DNA from: Strigomonas culicis
Lineage: Eukaryota; Euglenozoa; Kinetoplastea; Trypanosomatida; Trypanosomatidae
Direction of reading: 5' to 3'
NCBI GenBank assembly: GCA_000482145.1
Contig: AUXH01000076.1
Span: 1 to 46,776 of the forward strand
Length of the DNA: 46,776 bases
Shown: positions 36,479 to 46,100 of the stretch, piece after piece
Numbering within the stretch: position 1 is the stretch's first letter
How the letters are laid out: every line of letters starts with the position of its first letter
Notes under the pieces: generated by a model
What the model saw: only the letters and a program-made list of their open reading frames with translations
Told to the model about the DNA's origin: nothing
Database searches by the model: none
Program-made: the position numbers and the translations under genes

Positions 36479-36825
36479 CCTTGTCCTGTGTTTGGATTAG
36501 TAAATGTATGACTGTGTTTGTAGTTCTATGGGTAAGGTAAATGATTGTAGCGAGAAAAGGAATCCGTGCTTCAACCAAGCGGCTCTTCACAATGGCGATG
36601 ATCAGTACACATAGGTCAACACGAGAGCGAGAGCGAGAGGGAGAGAAGATGCAGAGTAGAAGAGGAATATAGATTGGTTCGCATTCAGCGGAAAGAGAAT
36701 GTACTCGACGCAGAGCTGCCTTATAAAGGTGAAACAGCTCAACAGCGCCATGCTGTATGATTCGTATGGGTATTCTTCATATTTGCACGTTGTTGCAGTC
36801 GTTGTTGCTGCTGTTGCTTGAGCGT
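36479..36825. other. Intergenic region with GAGAGC repeats
   Basis: Spacer with an imperfect GAGAGC-type purine run near 36622-36645 (pyrimidine-rich in the transcript) and a GTTGTTGCTGCTGTTGC stretch near 36800. No gene seen. Confidence 0.55.
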
Positions 36826-37056
36826 TTACTTTTCTTTTCTACTCTCTGTATTTGGTTCATCCGCCGGTGCGACATTCTCTACAACAATCTTTGACGCCCT
36901 GGTAGGAAACCCTACCTGCCACATCGGAATGAGCACCTTGAATAGCAGAAAATACACCATTGCCGTGAAGAGTACGCCGGGGAGAATGTACTCTCGCACG
37001 TACATGTTCCACAGAGGCTCTTCGTCGTACGCTAAGCGAGACATGCTGCCCGTCAC
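36826..37056 (-). CDS. Small single-pass membrane protein
   Basis: A 76-residue protein: a short N-terminus with a conserved-looking acidic/aromatic patch (SRLAYDEEPLWNMYVREY, 6-23), one hydrophobic segment (about 24-46, ILPGVLFTAMVYFLLFKVLI) and a charged C-terminal tail ending ESRKEK. The second Met (residue 5, ATG near 37042-37044) is an alternative start. The composition is coding-like, the orientation matches the unit and there is a pyrimidine tract upstream, so I take it as real. It resembles small subunits of mitochondrial or ER membrane complexes in shape only; no family is identified. Confidence 0.62.
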   Translation of the reverse strand: MTGSMSRLAYDEEPLWNMYVREYILPGVLFTAMVYFLLFKVLIPMWQVGFPTRASKIVVENVAPADEPNTESRKEK

Positions 37057-37148
37057 AAGGCTGCGCTAGCTTCAATGTGAATAGTACGCTGGACGCGCAC
37101 GCAGTCACTCTCGTGTTGATTATGCAAAAGACTAGAGTATTGTGGAAC

Positions 37149-37190
<42 letters not shown>

Positions 37191-37369
37191 AGAGAGAGAG
37201 AGAGAGAGACAGAGAGAGAGAGAAAGAGAGAAAAAAAAGAAGAAGAGAGAGTATACTAAACAGTAACAAGGCTTCGCGAACGCGACTTTACATACACTGA
37301 CAACAACAGCAACGTGAAACATTTTTTTTTCTCAAATAATTCATCGTGAAAGATGGGACTGTACAAGCT
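37057..37369. other. Intergenic region with long AT and GA tracts
   Basis: Dominated by an (AT)n run at 37150-37182 followed by ATGTATGTAT and a GA-rich purine tract at 37191-37251. On the transcribed strand the latter is a long CT-rich polypyrimidine tract upstream of the small membrane protein gene. No gene seen. Confidence 0.65.
37150..37251. repeat. Compound (AT)n / (GA)n repeat
   Basis: An uninterrupted AT run of about 33 bases, a short ATGT spacer, and then about 60 bases of nearly pure purine, mostly GA. It is the longest simple-sequence tract in the window and the (GA) part is homopurine/homopyrimidine. Confidence 0.9.
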
Positions 37370-38311
37370 TCAACAAACAGGCATGATATAGGCACCAAGT
37401 GCTTCATACCGCTGCATGAACAGACTGGTTACCACCCATCGACGGGGGTCCATGTAGACATTCTGCACGGACGCGACAAGAGTGTCCAACGCATCTCTCA
37501 ACGAGCAAGGTTCAAAAGAAGCCGTCGTGTACGGCTCCAGAGTACTATCCATGAACCCGCTCGACAATACACGAAAATTATCGGGGGTACACATTTCCTC
37601 TAGGTCGAGCTCCACGCCTGCCGAGGTCTTCTGGTTCTCCGTCTTGACGTTTGTACCTTTCAGAAGTTGACGGAGGCGTTCACTGACATGAAGCGCACAT
37701 GGCTGCGCGCAGCCAACGAAGAGAGAGCCCCCAAAAGTAACACCGGTGATGCACCCTTCACCCACATCCAATCGCTCCTCCTCACTGGAGGGTGGCGCAC
37801 GTAGCGGAAAGCGTTCGTAGTGGCGTGACTGGTGCTGTGCCATTTGCATCTCCACCTCCGCACGCTTTAAGGATACAACAAGAAAAAACGGAAAGGTTGA
37901 GGGTAACTCACTTGGAATATCGATCGGCTGACCGCCTTGCAGAAAAGAATGCTTACCTTCCAGCTCTCTCAACGTGTAGGAAGCAACAGAAACAGTGTCG
38001 AAGGCCGTCACATCAAGCCCCTCTGGGACGGTGATACCATTACAGGCCAGAAAGGGTATCTTTCTGCGCTCCGCAGCACGCAGCACTTTTGGAGAAACGC
38101 GAAAGGCTCGTTTCTGCTCCCCGCGAGAGCCTTTCAGCGTGCGTTCGCTCAGCGGTACCCAACGGCTGGGACTGAATGAGTCCTTGGACGAGGCTAAAAG
38201 CCAGCACCGTCCCAAAAGATGGTCGCACTCCAGCACAACGATGGATCCATCTCCGGCCTTCCCTCCAGCACGGCTTGGTGCCGTCTGCACCTTCTCGGTG
38301 CACTGTCCCAT
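37370..38311 (-). CDS. Hypothetical protein with possible N-terminal lipidation motif
   Basis: A 313-residue soluble protein I do not recognise. It begins Met-Gly-Gln-Cys, which could suit N-myristoylation on Gly2 with palmitoylation on Cys4, although residue 6 is Glu rather than the favoured Ser/Thr, so this is weak. The body is mixed alpha/beta with several hydrophobic strands (FLVVSLKRAEVEMQM, GCITGVTFGGSLFVG) and no membrane segment. The C-terminus includes LRDALDTLVASVQNVYMDPR, an amphipathic helix. No catalytic motif was found. Coding is supported by its length and co-orientation. Confidence 0.72.
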   Translation of the reverse strand: MGQCTEKVQTAPSRAGGKAGDGSIVVLECDHLLGRCWLLASSKDSFSPSRWVPLSERTLKGSRGEQKRAFRVSPKVLRAAERRKIPFLACNGITVPEGLDVTAFDTVSVASYTLRELEGKHSFLQGGQPIDIPSELPSTFPFFLVVSLKRAEVEMQMAQHQSRHYERFPLRAPPSSEEERLDVGEGCITGVTFGGSLFVGCAQPCALHVSERLRQLLKGTNVKTENQKTSAGVELDLEEMCTPDNFRVLSSGFMDSTLEPYTTASFEPCSLRDALDTLVASVQNVYMDPRRWVVTSLFMQRYEALGAYIMPVC

Positions 38312-38556
38312 GTAAAGTCAGCCGCTTGGCTTTGCAAACGGCACTGTATAAACATCACAAAACAAGTAACCGTAGTAAAAAAAAGAAAAACAGTAGAGAA
38401 AAAGAGAGAGAATATGAGAAGGCTGTTTATATACTTCACGTTAGGCCCAGAGACAGTGTACTCCGGTGAAACAAGACGTAATTATTTCAAATGAATCTGA
38501 GCAGATCACATGTAAGAAAAAAAAAAGGACGTATTGAGGAAAGAAACAATGTGAAT

Positions 38557-40824
38557 TCAAGAGTATACCTTTTCCAAACCTGAAGGTGGTCGTTGTTCAC
38601 ATGGGTTGGGCGTTAACAGGGTCTGAAATGCGCTATCCTGAAGTCTAGCGTGACCCTCCACCAGCATACTCTCCACGTGGAGCTCAGTGGACCCCAGCGC
38701 CTCTGCGGCTAATGTTATTATTCTCGGTGTGATGCTGGAGGCTGCTGCTAGTGACAAAAACAGTGTGGCACGAACAGCCAACTTCTTTTTTTCTTCTCCG
38801 CTTGTCGAGCACAAGGATTGGATGAGCAGCAGCTCGCCCATCACTTCTGGTGACGCAAAGTCCTCCACATCGAGTGTCTTCGCATGATCCACACACATCT
38901 GCACCACACTCAGTATTTCCTCACTGTCTTCCGCAAAAGTGTCGTCGTCCAGAAAGAACTCGCCCCCCTCTCTACGATCAAGACACCGACGGGCACAGCG
39001 CAGGAGCACCTGCCGGTACATGTAGCGCACTTGGCGAACTGGCATGGGAAGAAACTTGACACGCCCTGGGGGGCGATCCGTTATCTGCCGCCGGAAGATG
39101 TCAGAGGCCGCATTGCAGTCCGTCAGCTCTTGTAGTTTATACACCTCCGTGTCGTGGATCCATTCAACTTCAGGTGAGTCCTTTCCAAAGATGGTCACAA
39201 AGTAGCTCATGAGTTGGGACATCAGCGTGCACCCATCCGTGGCTCGCGATTCAATGATGTAGCAACACCGGAAGACCGTTTGCAATTCAATTTTTCGCAC
39301 GAGCGGTTGCTGACTCCAGCTGTTCGCGTCGAAAGAATCAAAGCACTTCAGCGCCAGCTGAACCTTATCGGCTGCCGTGTGGACATGCTGACTACTGAGC
39401 AGCTGCAAGCACGCGACAGCGCACAGCCGGTCCAGCCGCCCTTTACTCATTATTTCCTCCACCGCTTCGCCCACCCACGGCGCCAGTCGGACGACGTGCC
39501 GCAGAGACTGTACGTAATGCAACAGCACTTCGGAGTGCACACTTTGCCACGTGTAAGTCAACTTGAACAGAGAGCGCAGCGAGGCAGAAAAGACGGCGTT
39601 GCGCGCCACATGACACGCGATCATGGCAAACACGAAACTCTCCGCTGTCGGCACCAGCAGGCGATGCGACGTCTCCGCTTCCGTCGTGTCCATGTCGGAG
39701 AGCAGCGCTACCGCGGCCTCCCACCGACCGGCGGTGGCGGCCCCTTTAACAAGGCTCTCCATATACGCGCAGCCCTCGTCACCGCGGATCGACAGATTCT
39801 CTTCCTTCGCCCGGCGACGCACCTGGAGGAGGGCATTCCACACCCATTCTTGGTGGCCCTTGTCCAACGTCTGGTGCACCTTGTGGAACGTGTCGCCGCT
39901 GCGCCACAGCGCATCGAGTGCGTGCGTGTGCGTCGTCAGGCTCGTGTCGTAGCCGTTGCTGACGCTCTGCGCATACAGCCGCAGCGCCTCCTCCCACGGT
40001 CGCGACCCCAGCCCATTGGAGCGGTACCCCGTCATGAGGCCCGTGACGCGGTCTCGCAGCTCTGTGGGGGGATCGATGTGAGAGGGATGCACCTCCTTCG
40101 CGTAGGTCAGTAACCGTAGCGCCACCGTCCACGACACGTCCAGGTGCATGAGGTCGGCCAGAACGTCGCTCGTCACCGGAAGCACAGCGCGCTCCGACTG
40201 TCTGCGCAGGCGAGCCTCCGTTAATGTGACCATCTCGTTGTCACTTCCCTCCACGCCGAATCCCAGCAGAGGATTGAAGCTTGTGCCCTTTTCGTAGTAA
40301 CGCTCCAGACGCTTAACGTGATAGAGGGAGAAAATGCGCTTTTCCTCAACCGATACGTCCTGCCAGCGGTCTTCAGTGCTGCCTACGGCCTCCGCGAGCA
40401 GCTCCTGATAGAGCGGCTCACCGACCTGCTCGACAAGATGACCTCGCAGGAGAGAGGATGAGAGTGCTCGCGCCATGCTAACATCTAGAGGCTCACTGTT
40501 TGCGAGTGAAGATGAAAGCGAAAAGGTCTCAAAAATGTCTTTTTTTGATACCATTGCATCCATTGCTTGAATCATTTTGCGTTGCGATGCTGAGGTGGTC
40601 GGATGTACCAGTGCGAGTTTCAGTGACTTTTGGCTCTTAAGGCTTGTCGAGCGGGGGGTATCACCTGCGGCCTCGGTCGGCTCTACCATTCGGTGAGGCT
40701 CATCGGTAATCAGCCCTTGCGTCTTGGCTTCCTCACCCAAACCAGTGTTAACGGCGTGGTGTTGAAGCTGCTGCTTCCGGCGAAGCACTTTACCTAGAGA
40801 CTCACGGAGAGCATTCTTCACCAT
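38557..40824 (-). CDS. Probable PPR-like helical-repeat protein
   Basis: The frame is open to 40896, but its first codons translate the (CA)n repeat as VCVCVCV. I start at the ATG at 40822-40824, giving 755 residues beginning MVKNALRESLGKVLRRKQQL, a basic amphipathic N-terminus that could be a mitochondrial presequence. The protein is almost all alpha-helical. Paired helices such as AATAGRWEAAVALLSDM followed by a Pro and a second helix (AESFVFAMIACHVARNAV) recall pentatricopeptide repeats, and NALLQVRRRAKEENL and HALDALWRSGDTFHKVHQTL fit the same spacing. In trypanosomatids such proteins commonly act in mitochondrial ribosomes or RNA processing. The repeat number cannot be fixed by eye, so the assignment is moderate. 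Confidence 0.68.
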   Translation of the reverse strand: MVKNALRESLGKVLRRKQQLQHHAVNTGLGEEAKTQGLITDEPHRMVEPTEAAGDTPRSTSLKSQKSLKLALVHPTTSASQRKMIQAMDAMVSKKDIFETFSLSSSLANSEPLDVSMARALSSSLLRGHLVEQVGEPLYQELLAEAVGSTEDRWQDVSVEEKRIFSLYHVKRLERYYEKGTSFNPLLGFGVEGSDNEMVTLTEARLRRQSERAVLPVTSDVLADLMHLDVSWTVALRLLTYAKEVHPSHIDPPTELRDRVTGLMTGYRSNGLGSRPWEEALRLYAQSVSNGYDTSLTTHTHALDALWRSGDTFHKVHQTLDKGHQEWVWNALLQVRRRAKEENLSIRGDEGCAYMESLVKGAATAGRWEAAVALLSDMDTTEAETSHRLLVPTAESFVFAMIACHVARNAVFSASLRSLFKLTYTWQSVHSEVLLHYVQSLRHVVRLAPWVGEAVEEIMSKGRLDRLCAVACLQLLSSQHVHTAADKVQLALKCFDSFDANSWSQQPLVRKIELQTVFRCCYIIESRATDGCTLMSQLMSYFVTIFGKDSPEVEWIHDTEVYKLQELTDCNAASDIFRRQITDRPPGRVKFLPMPVRQVRYMYRQVLLRCARRCLDRREGGEFFLDDDTFAEDSEEILSVVQMCVDHAKTLDVEDFASPEVMGELLLIQSLCSTSGEEKKKLAVRATLFLSLAAASSITPRIITLAAEALGSTELHVESMLVEGHARLQDSAFQTLLTPNPCEQRPPSGLEKVYS

Positions 40825-41199
40825 GCGCACGGAAAGAAAAAAAAACTGAAGAATTGTATGTACACACACACACACACACACACACAAGACAAACAACTAA
40901 GGATGAGAGAAAGAGAGGGAGTTGGAGGGTGCATGAGCAAAAAGCTAGAGGTTTAACGCCACGAGTGCCAGAACATATTATGCAGTAATAAATGGAAATG
41001 AGGACCCATTAACACGAAGTGGTCTTTTCAGGAATATAGAATAAAAACCAGAACACAAACTCAAACACACACACACATACACACCACAGGCCAAAAAGTT
41101 GAAGTTGACTAACAGGTTAGCAAAAAAAAAAAAGAGAACAGAAACAGAAAACATACAGTCCTTAAACAAGTTGTATATATTGTTTTCCGAAAAGCATTT
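40825..41199. other. Intergenic region with (CA)n tract
   Basis: Holds the (CA)n run at 40862-40887 and CA-rich sequence near 41066-41085, plus A-runs. The minus strand has a CAG at about 40845-40847 downstream of the GT tract, a possible splice acceptor for the PPR-like gene that would exclude the upstream Met. No gene seen. Confidence 0.55.
40862..40887. repeat. (CA)n microsatellite
   Basis: About thirteen CA units immediately upstream of the PPR-like gene. It creates a false N-terminal extension of the reading frame. Confidence 0.9.
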
Positions 41200-42564
41200 T
41201 CATTGAGGTGGCTCACCTTCAGGCCATTTCTCACGGAAGTCTTGAATACGAGACGGAAGACTAGTTGCCGATGAAGGCACGCTCAGCGATCCCTCATGAC
41301 AGTCTTTGATTTTGGTCGTGGTTTCATTCATGCTGGCCATTTTTGCACGAATCACATCATTGTACTCTTTCAAGACTTCGTCAGATGTAGTGACTTCTTC
41401 GGGTTTGCTTTTCACCTCGAGAATGGACGTCCACACATCCATGAGCTTCTCCGCCACAAACGGCAGTGACCACGCAAAGGCGTTCATAAAGTTGGGGAGA
41501 TAGTAAGGATGTGGGGCGCTGTTGAACTGACGGATGTTCATGATGCTCTTGTTGAGTACAATAATGGCTGCACGGTTATCGTACGTATCACAGTAGTTGG
41601 GCGCCGAGAAGGTGCATATCACTGACGGGAACCCCTTGGATGTTTTGCGGTACAGGTGGTACCCCTCGTCTTGGGCCTCGTGTCCACGGATCACCGTAAC
41701 AAAGTTGTTTTCCTCCAGAAAGCGGCACGCAGCGGCATGACTGTACACGTAGGAGCAGCCGCGCGTGGTGTTGGGCACAAAAAACTGCGGCACAAGGACA
41801 CCGCCCTCCTTCTCGTCCATCGGGTCTGCCCACAGCAGGTCGCACATCGGGCCCGACGACGGTGGCTCACGGAAGCGATGAATCGCGTTGATGTCGGAAA
41901 TCCGCCGCAGCTCGGGTGACAGGCCGCCGTGCACGCAGAAGTACTTGTCGTTGAGAATACAGCCGAGCGGCAAGCAGTCGAATGCCGACATCATGGCATT
42001 GTACACGGCCAGCGAGTACTTGTACTGCACCTCGCGCTTGAAGTTGAAGTAGGCGGTGAGGTGGCGACTCTCGTGGTTCCCGCGCAGCATGATCATCGTC
42101 CTGGGATAACAGATTTTGTAGCACATGAGTAGCAAAATGACTTCCATACCGAAGCAACCGCGGTCCACATAATCTCCTAAAAAGATGTAGTTCTGAGTAG
42201 AGGGGTCCCCTCCAATCTCAAGCAGCGTGACCAGATCAAAGAACTGCCCATGGATGTCACCCGCAATCACGACGGGTTCCGCTTGCTGTGCAACATTCGG
42301 CTCATCCTTCCAAATGAGCGCGCACCGCGTAATGATTTCTAACGCGTCGGCCTCATGCAGGAGACCCTCGCGCTTGAAGTGGTCCTTCACCACGTGCGGT
42401 CGAGGCAACCCATCCGCGTCAAAGAGAGACGCGGTAGGGAGAGGCTCCCAGTTGGGAGGCTTCACAGTCGGGTTGCCTCTGTCCGTCATGAGCATGTGCA
42501 CCACCTTGCCCGAGGTCTCAACGTGCTCTACATGGATGTCCAGCGGCGGCTTAGAATCGGTCAT
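41200..42564 (-). CDS. CNA: Calcineurin A (protein phosphatase 2B catalytic subunit)
   Basis: A 454-residue PPP-family phosphatase. Metal and catalytic motifs: GDIHGQ (102-107), GDYVDRG (130-136), RGNHES (161-166) and CVHGG (210-214), followed by the SAPNYCDTYDNRAA segment near the active site. Downstream, FAWSLPFVAEKLMDVWTSIL matches the calcineurin B-binding helix, and VIRAKMASMNE (from about 404) resembles the start of the calmodulin-binding region (VIRNKIRAIGKM in animals). The C-terminus is short: only LPSRIQDFREKWPEGEPPQ might be a remnant of the autoinhibitory segment. The enzyme is activated by Ca2+ through calcineurin B and calmodulin. In trypanosomatids it is linked to stress survival and differentiation. 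PP1 and PP2A lack the B-binding helix. Confidence 0.93.
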   Translation of the reverse strand: MTDSKPPLDIHVEHVETSGKVVHMLMTDRGNPTVKPPNWEPLPTASLFDADGLPRPHVVKDHFKREGLLHEADALEIITRCALIWKDEPNVAQQAEPVVIAGDIHGQFFDLVTLLEIGGDPSTQNYIFLGDYVDRGCFGMEVILLLMCYKICYPRTMIMLRGNHESRHLTAYFNFKREVQYKYSLAVYNAMMSAFDCLPLGCILNDKYFCVHGGLSPELRRISDINAIHRFREPPSSGPMCDLLWADPMDEKEGGVLVPQFFVPNTTRGCSYVYSHAAACRFLEENNFVTVIRGHEAQDEGYHLYRKTSKGFPSVICTFSAPNYCDTYDNRAAIIVLNKSIMNIRQFNSAPHPYYLPNFMNAFAWSLPFVAEKLMDVWTSILEVKSKPEEVTTSDEVLKEYNDVIRAKMASMNETTTKIKDCHEGSLSVPSSATSLPSRIQDFREKWPEGEPPQ

Positions 42565-43155
42565 GTTGTTACTGGGTGCACGTAAACGAACTAAAGGTGT
42601 AAACCGTATAAATAACCCAACGAGATCAAGCTGAAAAAAGGAAGAAGCAAGAAGAGAGAAGAAGGTGAGAATGCAAATGATAATGCATACAGGCTTAAAG
42701 CAAAGACAGCACTACAGTTCTTAAAAGATGGATGTAGCTTATACAAAAGGGGGAGAAAAAACGTGCTATCAAGCACATCGAAAATATATATTCAATATTG
42801 AAACATTTTAAATGGGGAAGAAGGAAACATGTATATACATTGAATTAGAAATACAGAAAAAAACATTGATTTCATTGAAATGGGAAAGTTTTTTTTTAAA
42901 AAAGGAGAAACAAAGAACACCCATAGAAGCCCTGCTCTCTCGTTCAGTTCAACTATGGATGCTTCCCTTTTCCCTTGTACACCGTTTTTATTCTATTGTT
43001 ATATGGTGCTACGTTGACTTTGTGTACATCTTCCATTGCGCAGCAATGTCATAAAGATCAATCATTCCCTTTAGGCGTCTAAGCCGAATTCATCATACTC
43101 TTCTTACAACCAAAAAAAAAAACACGAAAATAATAAAGGAACGGAAACCCTATAG
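42565..43155. other. Intergenic region
   Basis: About 590 bases of AT-rich DNA with purine-rich stretches at 42630-42780 on the plus strand (pyrimidine-rich in the transcript, upstream of calcineurin A) and A-runs near 43110-43120. The one plus-strand frame here (42812-43054) has A/T-driven composition and no recognisable domain. No gene seen. Confidence 0.55.
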
Positions 43156-46100
43156 TTAGCGTTTCTGGCCACTCTTGCTCGACTCCAGCTTCTCAAGGTA
43201 ATCGTCGCGCTCGCGGCGCGCATCAGCGAGCGCCTTGCGCAAGTACTTGATGGACTCCTCCTCGTTCATCATCTCCTCCGCACCGAGCGGCTGGATGCGG
43301 CGGCGGCGCGCCTCCTCTGCCGCCTCCTCCGCCTTCTGCGCCGCCTCCACCGCGCGCTGCTTCTCCTGCAGCGCCTGCTCGGCGCGGCGGGCCTCCTCCG
43401 CCTGTGCCGCCTCCGCCATCTGCTTCGCCGTCGCGCGGCGGTGGCGCGCCCGCTCGAGCGCGCGCTGCGCCTCCTCCTCCTCGCGGTGGGCCTCCTCGTC
43501 CGCGCGCTGCAGCGCCTCCCGCGCGGCGCGCGACGCGCGGGCGGCCTCCTCGCCGCGCGCCTGCGCCTCCTGCGCCGCGCGCTGGGCCTGCTCCGCCTCG
43601 CGGCGCGCGGCCTCCTCGTCGACGGGGTCGCCCACGACGGACTCGACGAAGCGCGTCGAGCGGCGCGGCGTCTGGCTCAGCGCCGACTGCGCGGGCGCGC
43701 GGCTCGAGGCGAGCGCCATGTGGTACGAAGCCATCGGCGGGAGCTCGTTGTTCTCGCGAGAGCGGTAGAGCGCCCACACGCGCGGGTACGCGTAGTTGTT
43801 CGCGAGCTCCGTCGCGCGCTCCTCGCTCATGGAGAGGTCGCGCACGCGGTACTGCACGACGAGGCTGCCGAGCACCATGCCGTCCACCACCACGGCGCTC
43901 TCCACGGACTGCAGGACGTCCGCCGTGTCCAGCACGAAGGCTGTGCGCAGGCGCCCCGGGTAGGCGTCCAAGGCCAAATCCCAGTCCGTGCCGTCGAAGC
44001 GCTTCGTCAGAAGGTTCGACATGTTCGTGTTGTTTGCGCGCGGCTTCATGACGTCGACCTGCGTGCTCACAATGTCGTCGTACAAGGCCCACACGCGCTC
44101 GTACTCGTACTTGCTCAGCTCCGCCTGAACCTCCTTCGTGCTGCTGGCCCGCGGGTGCTGCACGGTGAGGGTGACGACCAGCATGTTCGGGCTCTCCTTG
44201 GTGATGATGTCCGTCACATCCTCAGGAGGGATGTGGAGGGCCTGCGCCGTGTCCACGCGCAGGGCATCGACCACGCGAACGCGGCGCGCCGCCATCACCT
44301 CGCGCCAGCGCTCGCCCTCGAAGCCCACCTGGTGCGTGGACGACACAAGGTCGCCGCGCGGGCCCACCGGGCGCTGCAGGTACGTCGCCCACACCCGGTC
44401 GAACGCGTGCTCCACGAGCTTGGCCGCCACCTGCTCCGCGCTGAGCGCCGGCGCGTGCTGCACGTTCGCGCCAATCACCATGCCGTTCTCGGTCTTCTCG
44501 AAGCGGACGCTGCTGACGGCCGCCGGTGCCACCTTGAGCGCCTCCGCAATGTCCTCCTTGAAGGCCCGCTCCACGGTCGCGCGCTTCTGCAGCAGCGTGT
44601 AGTCCCAGTCCTCGCCCTCGAAGTTGACCTCGTGCGAGGTCACAACGATGCGCTTCGGATCGTGCGGGCCCATCTCGTACAGCTCCCACACGGCCGTGTA
44701 CGCGCATTCGCTGAGTTTGGTGTCAATCTCCTTGTTCTTCCACTCCTTGGGACGCTTCACGTCGAACTTGAAGGACACGCCCTTCGAGTCAACGGCAGGC
44801 TTCAAGTCGGTCACGTGGCGCCGCTGCAAGCCAAGCTCCTCCGCCGTGGCCATGACAAACGTGTTGACCAGCACGGTCTTGTTCTTCTCCACCACGTAGC
44901 GCCAGTTTTCACCGTCGAAGCCCACTTCGTGCTCGGAAATGACGAAGCCGTCGTCCGAGAACTGGCGGTATAGCTCCCACGTGCGCGTGTACTCCCCTTC
45001 GCGGCACGCCCGTGCCACTTCCTCGTATCCGGCGCCGTCCTTCTGCGTGCGGAAGTTCACAACCAGACCGCCCTCCGTCGTATAGACAGACGTCAGCTGC
45101 ACCTTCTCCGTATCCGTGTCAAGCGCTTCCGCCGTGTCGGCCACGAAGGCGTCGCGCAACTCGTTACGCTTCTTTTCCACAATGACTTCCCAAGAGGCAC
45201 CCTTGAAGATGCGCTGATTCGTCGGCGCGCCGCGCTCCCCTTGGCGAGGCTTGTAGAGGGACCACACCTCCGGAAACGGGTAGGCGTCGATGCGGCTGTT
45301 GATCTCACTGTCTTCCATGTTGTTTGTGCGCACGGTGTAGTCGACAATCAGACTTCCGCACTTCATGCCCTTCACCGTGACGGCGCTGCGCGGGATCCGC
45401 AGGCAGCGACTCGCGTCGTTGACAAAAGCATCATGCAGCGCGTGCGGACTGTTCTCGAGTGTCCAGTCCCAGTCCTCCCCATGGAAGGTCTTGGATAGCA
45501 AGCCGGACACCACACCGACGGGAGCGTCCAAGTAGAGATCCCACACCTCATCATACGGGTAGCGGTTGATACTGTTGTTGATCGCGCTCTCATCGACGTC
45601 GGCGAGGTGCTTCACGTGGCACGTGATCTTCATCAGATGCGGGTACGTACTCACCCGTATGCTCGTCACAGCACTCTCCTCGACACCGCACGCCTTCGCG
45701 GTCGCCTGAATAAAGCGCTCCACAATTTGATCGTGCTTCATGCGATCGACATACTCCCAATTGTCCGCCTCGAAGCCAACGTCATGCTTCGTTACACCGT
45801 CCGCTTCGGGACGCTCCTCGTACAGCCCCCAGACCTCATCGTACGGATAGGCATCAATCTTCGCGCGCATATCGGCCTCCTCCATACTCGCGGGATGCTC
45901 CACACGGAACTGCACCAGCAGACTGCCCAGAACAAACTCCAGCACAGTGATGTTCTCCTTCGATACGCCCAACGCATTTGCCGTGCTCTCCTTGAAAGCA
46001 TCCGTGAGCTGGGCGCTCTTCTTTTCGACAACGTAATCCCAGTCTTCACCTTCGAAGCTGACACTCAGATCCGTCGAGCGAACGTTCTTTGGCGGAGCCG

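Noticed and set aside
39214..40113. 299-codon plus-strand frame
   Set aside because: Lies entirely antisense to the PPR-like gene and has no recognisable domain.
42812..43054. 80-codon plus-strand frame
   Set aside because: Opposite to all genes, in AT-rich spacer, with no domain and no supporting signals.
43441..44973. 510-codon plus-strand frame
   Set aside because: Antisense to the repeat protein gene; composition rich in Arg, Leu, His and Val as expected for the complement of GC-rich coding sequence.
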